A DNA stretch of 64,000 nucleotides, taken from contig CAZPAY010000002.1 in the NCBI GenBank assembly GCA_964584805.1, positions 124,001-188,000 of the forward strand, written 5' to 3'. Shown here one piece after another: positions 43,078 through 49,763 of the stretch. The notes beneath the pieces were generated by a model that saw only the letters and a program-made list of their open reading frames with translations, was not told the origin of the DNA and made no database searches. Position 1 is the first letter of the stretch, and the number at the start of each line of letters is the position of its first letter. The position numbers and the translations under genes were made by a program. Source of the DNA: JABHIE01 sp964584805. Its GTDB lineage: Bacteria > Planctomycetota > UBA1135.

Positions 43078-43866
43078 TTAAAGCCCTCCGTTTTCTTGTA
43101 AGAGGTCAATGAGTTTGTCGATCATTTCGCCGTCGCTTCCTTCGAGGATTTGCGCGCCTTGGCCTTGAGGCGGTAGGGAGAGTTCTTCGAGTTTGACGCG
43201 TGCGCCACCTGCGCCGACTTGACTGGCTTCGAGCCCTAAATCGCTCACACCTTGCACAGGGATTTCGACACTTGAAACTTTACGAATACCCCGAATCGAA
43301 ACATAGCGAGGTTCGTAAATACCGGTTTGAACGGTGACAACAGCGGGCAAATCGACTTCAAGCACGCGCTCAAGCCCGTTTTCGACTTCGTGTCGCACGG
43401 TTGCTTTGTTGCCATCTACATCCAATGCGGTTGCGAGTGAAACCAAAGGCAAGTCCATCATGCCGGCAACGAAACCGCCAACTTGGCCTGCGCCTTCATC
43501 CGCGGAAACCGTGCCAAACAACAACAAATCAAACGACTTGCCATTTAGCGTCGCCGCCAATATTTGAGCAATGCCCCAGCCGTCGCTGCCTTCAAAAGCA
43601 TCATCGCTCAAATGAAACGCATCATCGCAACCCATGGCCAGCGCGCGCCGCAAAACTTCCTCGTCGTCTTCACTGCCGACGGTGAGCGCGGTCACCGTGC
43701 CGCCGTGCTTCTCTTTGAGTTGCAGGGCCGTTTCAACGGCGAAGTTGTCCCACTCATTGATGTCGAATGAAAAGTCTTCTTCTTCGAGAGCTAGGCCTGT
43801 GCGGTCGATTTCAATGTCGACTTCGGATGTGTCGGCCACGCGTTTGACGCATACAAAAATATCCAT
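43078..43866 (-). CDS. etfB: Electron transfer flavoprotein beta subunit
   Basis: The product has 262 residues from the ATG at 43866 (MDIFVCVKRVADTSEVDIEI), the typical EtfB N-terminus; an upstream start would add nine unrelated residues and overlap etfD. Conserved parts are FDINEWDNFAVETALQLKE, LTVGSEDDEEVLRRALAMGCDDA, LLLFGTVSADEGAGQVGGFVAGMMDLP and the closing RYVSIRGIRK. It binds AMP and structurally supports EtfA. It is preceded by etfD (4 bp) and followed by etfA (2 bp). Confidence 0.95.
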   Translation of the reverse strand: MDIFVCVKRVADTSEVDIEIDRTGLALEEEDFSFDINEWDNFAVETALQLKEKHGGTVTALTVGSEDDEEVLRRALAMGCDDAFHLSDDAFEGSDGWGIAQILAATLNGKSFDLLLFGTVSADEGAGQVGGFVAGMMDLPLVSLATALDVDGNKATVRHEVENGLERVLEVDLPAVVTVQTGIYEPRYVSIRGIRKVSSVEIPVQGVSDLGLEASQVGAGGARVKLEELSLPPQGQGAQILEGSDGEMIDKLIDLLQENGGL

Positions 43867-43870
43867 GATG

Positions 43871-45787
43871 TTATTCCGTAGTTTTAGACCCACCGAGCGA
43901 GCGTTGTACTAATTCGGCGAGGTCGATGATTTCAATCTCATTTTCGCGACCGGTTGTTTTGGCGGCATCTTCGAGATTGCTGAGGCAGAAGGGGCAGGCA
44001 GTCACCACAACATCCGCGCCTGATTCAGACGCCATGTCGAGGCGGATTTCACCCATGCGCCGCTCGCATTCGGTTTCGTGGAAAAGGTTGAGCGAGCCAC
44101 CACCGCAGCAAAAACTGCGATTGCGTGAACGCTCCATTTCTACGGTTTCGATGCCCGGGATGGCATTTAAGACATCACGCGGTGCGGCGTATTCGTTGTT
44201 GTGACGACCCAAATAGCAAGGGTCGTGGAGGGTGTATCGGCGATTGTCGCCGAGGGGTTTGAGCGGAAGTTTGCCTTCGCTCAACAGCTTGGCGAGATAC
44301 TCCGAGTGGTGAAGCACCGGCTGCTTTAGATCGTAATCGTTTTTCAGCGCGTTAAGTGCGTGCGGGTCAGTTGTGACGATTTGCGAAAACTCACGCTCTT
44401 CCATTGCGTCGAGGTTTTGCTCGCGCAGGGCTAAGAACATGCCTTCCTCTCCAAAGCGCCGGGCCTCGTGACCGGAATCAACTTCGTCTTTTCCGAGTGT
44501 GCCGGCATCGACACCCGCTTGCGCGAGGATGTTGCCAAATGCAATGGCTGTTTCTTGCACGCGCGGATCAAAAGCCGCGCAACTGTCGGTGAAGAAGAGC
44601 GTGTCGCACTCATCACCTTTTTTCAAAACACGGACGCCGGATTCAGCCTCGCCGTCTGGTGTATCAACTTCTTTTACCCAGTCACCACGCTTGCGCGCCA
44701 TCTTGCCGTAAGGGTTGCCGCGTTTTTCAAGAGCGGCCATCGGCTTTTGCAAAGTTGCGGGCAAGTTGCCGTCGTCGATGAGAAAACGGCGCATGTCAAC
44801 AATGCGATCGATGTATTCAATCGTAACCGGGCAAGCTTCTTGGCACGCACCACAGGTTGTACATGACCACAATTCGTCCCCGGTAATCACTTCACCGACC
44901 AAATCGACGCGTTTTTCAGGTGGAGTGATTTCGCCGCGTATAGGGTAGTGCTCAAAAGCAGCATCGCGTGTTTTTATGTTCAACATGCGCGGCGACAGGG
45001 GTGCCTTAGATGCATACGCGGGGCAGTGATCTGAGCAGCGCCCGCAATCGACGCAAGAATAGACATCGAGCAATTGCTTCCAGGTGAAATCTTCTAGTTT
45101 GGAAATACCTACCGACTCAAGTGCGTCAAAATCACTCTCGGCATAAGAAGGCGGCTTAACGACCCCGCTCGGCTTTAGCGATGAAAGGAAGACATTCGGC
45201 AGAGCCGTGATAACATGAAAATGCTTTCCGTAGGGGAGTAGGCAAAGAAAGAAAAGCAAAGCTGAGTTGTGCGCCCAGAAAGCAACCTTGCGGATGGCCT
45301 CACTTTCGCCAAAATCGAAAGCGGCGTCGGCGATCATCAAAAACGAAATCAAACTCAGGATTGCGACGGCCTCGCCTGTATGCGACACGGTTGCGTTGCG
45401 GTCGTGATAACGCGCTGGCTTCACCACTACACGCCGCCAAGCTGCGATCGCGCAGCCAATCAAAACCAAAGCGGCAGCCATATGGCGGATGAAGATGTAG
45501 GGCTCGCCAATGTTTGAGATGCCTGGCGAAAAGGGCTCTGCCAACAAGGTCATCGAGCGCAGGGAAAGTAACATAAACCCTGCAAATAAAACGATATGCA
45601 CCAATCCCGCTACCAAATAGCGCGGCTGACGGGATTGCCCAAAGCCGATGATGAGTAAGCGCTTCAATCGCTTGCCAAAGTCGCCCAAGCGTGGCTCAGG
45701 TGCGGCGGCCAGCAATAAGCCCAAACGCCGCCGCAAAATCAGCGACAACGCAACCAATGCAGCCGCCAGCAACAGCGCCTGCAACAA
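43871..45787 (-). CDS. etfD: ETF:quinone oxidoreductase-type membrane iron-sulfur protein (EtfD / heterodisulfide-reductase-like)
   Basis: About 638 residues. The N-terminal 220 residues hold four or five membrane segments of a heme-b/NarI-like type. Two 4Fe-4S clusters follow: CVDCGRCSDHCP and CTTCGACQEACP. The C-terminal part has two CCG-type segments, HDPCYLGRHN with SFCCGGG, and a late ACPFC. This layout is the EtfD family, which passes electrons from ETF to menaquinone. The best non-AUG start here is TTG at 45787. The frame stays open 18 codons further, and LVPNYDVFGIPG there looks like a genuine EtfD N-terminus, behind AGGGAGG and an ATC codon. It is the first gene of etfD-etfB-etfA-acd. 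Confidence 0.88.
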   Translation of the reverse strand: MLQALLLAAALVALSLILRRRLGLLLAAAPEPRLGDFGKRLKRLLIIGFGQSRQPRYLVAGLVHIVLFAGFMLLSLRSMTLLAEPFSPGISNIGEPYIFIRHMAAALVLIGCAIAAWRRVVVKPARYHDRNATVSHTGEAVAILSLISFLMIADAAFDFGESEAIRKVAFWAHNSALLFFLCLLPYGKHFHVITALPNVFLSSLKPSGVVKPPSYAESDFDALESVGISKLEDFTWKQLLDVYSCVDCGRCSDHCPAYASKAPLSPRMLNIKTRDAAFEHYPIRGEITPPEKRVDLVGEVITGDELWSCTTCGACQEACPVTIEYIDRIVDMRRFLIDDGNLPATLQKPMAALEKRGNPYGKMARKRGDWVKEVDTPDGEAESGVRVLKKGDECDTLFFTDSCAAFDPRVQETAIAFGNILAQAGVDAGTLGKDEVDSGHEARRFGEEGMFLALREQNLDAMEEREFSQIVTTDPHALNALKNDYDLKQPVLHHSEYLAKLLSEGKLPLKPLGDNRRYTLHDPCYLGRHNNEYAAPRDVLNAIPGIETVEMERSRNRSFCCGGGSLNLFHETECERRMGEIRLDMASESGADVVVTACPFCLSNLEDAAKTTGRENEIEIIDLAELVQRSLGGSKTTE

Positions 45788-45849
45788 AGCTCCGGGAATG
45801 CCGAAGACATCGTAGTTGGGTACAAGTTTTTCGATACCCTCCCTTAAAC

Positions 45850-45864
45850 CTTAACAGTGTTAAG
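45850..45864. promoter_or_regulatory. Palindromic operator upstream of etfD
   Basis: CTTAACA-G-TGTTAAG is a perfect 15-bp palindrome. It lies 62 bp before the TTG start of etfD. On the minus strand its core TTAACACTGTTAA differs from the fad operator TTTACACTGTAAA at only two positions, which are symmetric, so both stay palindromic. One TetR regulator probably controls both loci. Confidence 0.65.
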
Positions 45865-45905
45865 TAAAAGGGGGTTTTTGGTATCTGCAACTCAAAAGTT
45901 GTGCT

Positions 45906-47732
45906 TCAGTACCCCAACAAAGTCTCTAAACCATTACTGCAGGCCCAGCCTGCACCGGCGGCACCTGGGTCATTCGGTGCCCAAGCCTGCCAAAAGAAAC
46001 TCAGTCCGGCATAGATTGCGTTGTTCGGAACATTGCCGGGCATGGTGGCGAGGCCGCTTGCGTTGGACTGTAGTGGATAGTAGGTCGAATAATCGACGAG
46101 AATCGTGGCGCCGTCGAAAGGGTCGCTCGCCGTGGCCGACCCGAAAATCAAATACAGCGGGCTGTTTGCGCGTATGGCGCTGATTTCAAATTGAATCTGC
46201 GTGCCTAAAACAGGTGCGGCATTGGCCGTTAAAACAGGTGTGCCATTCGAGCCGGTTTTGCCCGAACCATAAGGAATCAACGCGGCCTGACTTCCGCCAC
46301 TGCCACCGAACTCCAAATCAGTATCACTTACATCAGACTGCGACAAGCCATTGGAGTCAAACGCTGTCACGCGAATTTGGCCGCTCGTGGTATGCGAGGT
46401 GGGCGAACTCCAGGAATGAGAGCCAGCCAGCGGTAAACCCGCCGCGATGGATTGCCAGGTCGCGCCGCCATCGAGCGAATAATCCAAATTCACCGAAGCA
46501 ACATCGACATCATCATCTGAAATCCAGGTAATCTCAACCGGTGCACTCGCGGCAAAACTGCCTTCATTTGGGCCAACTAAATAGGCCGTCGGGGTGTCGC
46601 CATCACTCGCGGCCGGCACATGCATCATCACGCAATGCATCACGCCCGCGCTCGACACTAGCGCATCACTGTTAATCGGCACAATCGTCTTATTGGGGCA
46701 AGCCGCTTGCCAAACTTGCAATGCCGTCGCGTTGTATTGCGAAACCGCGCTATTCGAAAACTGCGGCACCATCACAATATCATTGCAGATCACCGCGTTG
46801 GTGTAGGTGTAATGCACTCCATTCCAGCCGCTTGTGCTCTTTGCGGGCATGCGAAAAACCTGAAAGCCCTTTGCCGCCATCGTGACGGCCGCGTCGTCGC
46901 AAATCTGCGCCTGAGTGCTTGAGCTCTGGGTTGGCCACTCGCTAATAATCACTTTGTCGTCGTCGACCACAATCATCCACATATCAAGATGCTGGGTCGA
47001 GTCGACACTGCTTGGGAAGGGCGCGAAAAAAGTGCAATCAAGATTCTGATAGGCGTCAAATACACCATGAATATAGGCCTCACTTAGCCCATTGTTTTCA
47101 TTCGTAATCAACCGTGTGAGATAACCACCGCCCAAACCATCAAGATGAAAGTTGCCTCCGCCATGGGTCAAGTCATGGTTGTAATAAGCACGCTGTCGGT
47201 AGCCGCTGAAAAAATCAGGGAAGCCATTGTCATTGTTGCGCGGCCGGTTGTAATCGTGGTCCACAATTGCACGGACGCCGTTTTGATAAATGTACCGTGG
47301 GCCGTAATCGCGAATCCAAATCGTGTCGGTTTTGACAATTGGGAATTCGACTAGATTCATATCGGCGCCCTCGGATTGCATTTTGCTTGTCGCGTCTGAA
47401 ATTTCATTGGCGGTATCGACAACGCAAAAAACGCGAGAGTGCGCCAAGGTCGTGGTGGCCGCCGCCATTTTCGCCAGAATCGCTTTCTGTCCATTCGTGC
47501 CTTCCCAAGCAATCAGGATGCCTTCCATTGGTGCGTATTCCGGCACGCAAAAAACGGGACCCTCTGCTGGAGGCGTCGCAGCCGCGGGGCGGACGAGCTC
47601 ATTGGTTTTCAGCCATTGCGCCTCAGCCGTGGTCAGGGCGCGCGAAATGTCAGCGCCTTCTGGGTATTGAGGTTGCGCATTTTGCGCGGCGGGAAGGATT
47701 GCGGCGAGGAGGAGGGAGGGGAGGAGCAGCAT
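45906..47732 (-). CDS. Secreted peptidylarginine/agmatine deiminase family enzyme
   Basis: The product has 608 residues with a signal peptide (residues 1-19). The deiminase domain (about 55-370) has every catalytic position of the PAD_porph family: D141 in WIRDYGP, H247 and D249 in QHLDMW, N311 in YTYTNAV and the nucleophile C366 in GVMHCVMMH. DHDYNRPRNND and GGGNFHLDG are further family blocks. A beta-sandwich of the Ig-like type follows at about 385-475, then a C-terminal module of about 110 residues. It resembles secreted bacterial PPAD-type enzymes that deiminate arginine; whether it acts on peptides or agmatine is open. Confidence 0.87.
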   Translation of the reverse strand: MLLLPSLLLAAILPAAQNAQPQYPEGADISRALTTAEAQWLKTNELVRPAAATPPAEGPVFCVPEYAPMEGILIAWEGTNGQKAILAKMAAATTTLAHSRVFCVVDTANEISDATSKMQSEGADMNLVEFPIVKTDTIWIRDYGPRYIYQNGVRAIVDHDYNRPRNNDNGFPDFFSGYRQRAYYNHDLTHGGGNFHLDGLGGGYLTRLITNENNGLSEAYIHGVFDAYQNLDCTFFAPFPSSVDSTQHLDMWMIVVDDDKVIISEWPTQSSSTQAQICDDAAVTMAAKGFQVFRMPAKSTSGWNGVHYTYTNAVICNDIVMVPQFSNSAVSQYNATALQVWQAACPNKTIVPINSDALVSSAGVMHCVMMHVPAASDGDTPTAYLVGPNEGSFAASAPVEITWISDDDVDVASVNLDYSLDGGATWQSIAAGLPLAGSHSWSSPTSHTTSGQIRVTAFDSNGLSQSDVSDTDLEFGGSGGSQAALIPYGSGKTGSNGTPVLTANAAPVLGTQIQFEISAIRANSPLYLIFGSATASDPFDGATILVDYSTYYPLQSNASGLATMPGNVPNNAIYAGLSFFWQAWAPNDPGAAGAGWACSNGLETLLGY

Positions 47733-47840
47733 GTTGCAAGCCAGGACGCGATCATGCGCCCTAGGGTTTCAAGTTTATACGAAAAAAGGTGGTTTGGCGC
47801 TGAAAGTCTATGATGCAGTGCCGTTTACGGAAAAGGCGAA

Positions 47841-48221
47841 TCAGTTTTTCGTAATTGCGAGTACATGCCCGAACGGGTCGAGCGAATAGGCGACAGCCTC
47901 GCCCCAATCCATTTGCGTGAGTTTTTGCAATTCGCGGCCCCCGGCTGCAAGGGCGCGTTGATGGGCGGCGCCTGCATCTGGAACCCTTAAATACAATTCA
48001 GCGCGCGGTGCGCCATTTGATTGAGTCGGGTCAGGAAGCCCGCCATCTTTGAGCAAATTGTAAATATTGGTTTCGGGCATCAGGCCAAGTGCACCTCCGC
48101 CGGGTAGGGGGAATTCGGTCATCCCGGGGACATCGATCGTGGGCTCAACCGCCAAAGTCGCCGTGTAAAAATCGCGCGCTTGCTTTTGGTCGGAGACATA
48201 AAGAATGAAGAGGTCGGTCAT
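47841..48221 (-). CDS. VOC-superfamily (glyoxalase/bleomycin-resistance-like) protein
   Basis: The product has 126 residues. The paired beta-alpha-beta-beta-beta modules of the vicinal-oxygen-chelate fold are visible: LFILYVSDQKQARDFYTATL at the start and AELYLRVPDAGAAHQRALAAGG in the middle, ending in YSLDPFGHVLAI. A candidate metal ligand is the Glu of AELYLRV, together with the late His in FGHVLAI. It overlaps the upstream HTH gene by 4 bp, so the two are translated together. The substrate is unknown; small VOC proteins often detoxify or bind small molecules. Confidence 0.85.
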   Translation of the reverse strand: MTDLFILYVSDQKQARDFYTATLAVEPTIDVPGMTEFPLPGGGALGLMPETNIYNLLKDGGLPDPTQSNGAPRAELYLRVPDAGAAHQRALAAGGRELQKLTQMDWGEAVAYSLDPFGHVLAITKN

Positions 48222-48499
48222 GATTCGTCGAGAAGTTCACGCATGGTTTTGCGATAAGCATCAAACGCTTTACGCCCGGCGGATGTCATCCGCAAAATGG
48301 TGGTGGGCTTGCGATCGACGAATTCTTTTTGCACTTCGATGTATGCGGCCGATTCAAGCTTGCTCATGTGGCTAGACAAGTTACCCCAAGTGAGACCGGT
48401 TTGGGCGAGCATCCAAGTGGCATCGGCGCTTTCGACGACATAAAGATGCGACAGAATCGCCAGTCGCGCCGGAGCGTGGATGAGTGGGTCGAGGGTCAT
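48218..48499 (-). CDS. Winged-helix transcriptional regulator
   Basis: The product has 93 residues. It consists of one winged-helix domain: LIHAPARLAILSHL, MLAQTGLTWGNLSSHMSKLESAAYIEV (recognition helix region) and the wing VDRKPTTILRMTSAGRKAF, then a short C-terminal helix. This pattern matches the small HTH_34/MarR-like regulators often found next to a membrane protein. It is flanked by a multi-span membrane protein gene and the VOC gene on the same strand, and the VOC start overlaps its stop by 4 bp. Confidence 0.85.
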   Translation of the reverse strand: MTLDPLIHAPARLAILSHLYVVESADATWMLAQTGLTWGNLSSHMSKLESAAYIEVQKEFVDRKPTTILRMTSAGRKAFDAYRKTMRELLDES

Positions 48500-48550
48500 G
48501 CGTTTTGCTGGGCGTGCGGTCGCGGGTTGCTTTTGTGCGTGCGAGCCAAT

Positions 48551-49183
48551 TTACTCAGGAACATCTAAAACGGGGTGCTCTTTTAAAAACTTGCCAAGCA
48601 TGGCAAAACCGGTCGCGGTAGGGGCGATGCCAGAAAGCAAAATGCCGAAGTGGGTGTGCGACCAGCCTGCGTTGAGGTCTACGAAATGCACCAGCGCAAA
48701 TGACGCCAAGATAAAAAACGCATAGCCAAAACAGCGTGGTATTTTGTAAGCGATGCCCGTCGCGATTGCGATGAGGATGAGCGGGATGGCCAAAATGGAA
48801 CTGCCGAGACCGCGCATGGCTTCCGCCAATTTGCCTAGAGTGCCGGAGTCTGCTGCGAAAAGTGCAAGGGCGGCTACACCCATGAGGAAGGTAAAACCAA
48901 AGGTGTAAATCATGGCCTTACGCTTGGAGGATTCTTTCTTTTGCCGTGCGACGGACGGCACTGCGCTGCCGACACGATTGCGCATCAGCTTTTTGCGGAT
49001 GGGCGCCACCATAGGGAAGAGGCACGCAAACCAAACTCCGCCAAGTGCGCCGTATTCGGTGAAGAGGGCCACGCTCCAAAGGATGAGGCAGAGACCGATG
49101 ATGATGTCCCACATTCCGTCGTTGAGGTTGTTTCGCTGGTAGGCGTTTTCTTCAAGGGTTTCGAGGTTGAGTGGTTCGTTCAT
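48551..49183 (-). CDS. Multi-span membrane protein of unknown function
   Basis: The product has 210 residues from the ATG at 49183; a TTG 20 codons upstream is in frame but gives an unlikely N-terminus. An acidic N-terminal stretch is followed by about six membrane segments. A basic loop (PIRKKLMRNR) and RQKKESSKRK lie on the cytoplasmic side. I do not recognise a family. It is the first gene before the winged-helix regulator (51 bp) and the VOC gene. This arrangement, a membrane protein with a small winged-helix regulator, is common in bacteria and may form a simple stress-response unit. Confidence 0.75.
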   Translation of the reverse strand: MNEPLNLETLEENAYQRNNLNDGMWDIIIGLCLILWSVALFTEYGALGGVWFACLFPMVAPIRKKLMRNRVGSAVPSVARQKKESSKRKAMIYTFGFTFLMGVAALALFAADSGTLGKLAEAMRGLGSSILAIPLILIAIATGIAYKIPRCFGYAFFILASFALVHFVDLNAGWSHTHFGILLSGIAPTATGFAMLGKFLKEHPVLDVPE

Positions 49184-49190
49184 GAGTGCT

Positions 49191-49196
49191 AGTGTA
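49191..49196 (-). promoter_or_regulatory. -10-like TACACT seven bases before the membrane-protein start
   Basis: The minus strand reads TACACT, AGCACTC, then ATG at 49183. No ribosome-binding site is visible and no stop codon overlaps it. Confidence 0.45.
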
Positions 49197-49334
49197 GGTG
49201 GCGCAAAGCACTTTGTCAAACAAAGTTGAGGTGGTGGCCACAAGATTTAGGAGGCTTTGCGCAAATGTAGCTCATGCGAAAAAAGAAATGGGTTGGCCTT
49301 TGAAAGTCAGGTTCATTCTTCATAAATCTAAGGA

Positions 49335-49763
49335 ATGACAAATTTCTCATTCGGAAAAGGGGCCTTCTGGTTGGGCGCAATGTTGGCTGTTGGTGCCGTT
49401 ATTTCCACAGCAATCGCAGGAGATGTCGTCCGCGACATCAAAATCCGAGACCGCACGATTTCGGTGAAAGGATATGCCATTCAGCCGATTCGTGCCGATG
49501 TGGCCTCGTGGTCGGGTGCCTTTCGCGTGATTCAGTCCGGCATCGAATTTGTTTCCTATGAACCGAGTTTTCGATTTACAAAATTAGAAAACTGGAAATT
49601 AAAGCTGCTCGGTTTAGCGCGCGAAAATGCCAAGATGCGCGCCGAAATACTCATTGGCGGTGGAGGCGTAGAGGTCGGCACCGTGCGCAGTGCAAGCCAG
49701 GGGGTGTTTCAGATTACACGATGGAGTATGAGCACGATTAGCGTTTCGACAAAGAGTGGTTAA
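49335..49763 (+). CDS. Shortened SIMPL (YggE-like) domain protein
   Basis: The product has 142 residues, where typical SIMPL proteins have about 230. A signal/anchor (GAFWLGAMLAVGAVISTAIAG) is followed by the start of the domain, ISVKGYAIQPIRADVASWSGAF. The sequence then jumps to the family's C-terminal part: GIEFVSYEPSFRFTKLENWK, LARENAKMRAEIL and GTVRSASQGVFQI. The central 90-100 residues of the domain are missing without a frameshift, so this looks like an in-frame internal deletion. AGGA lies directly against the ATG. The stop shares TTAA (49760-49763) with the stop of the convergent RND gene. Confidence 0.7.
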   Translation: MTNFSFGKGAFWLGAMLAVGAVISTAIAGDVVRDIKIRDRTISVKGYAIQPIRADVASWSGAFRVIQSGIEFVSYEPSFRFTKLENWKLKLLGLARENAKMRAEILIGGGGVEVGTVRSASQGVFQITRWSMSTISVSTKSG

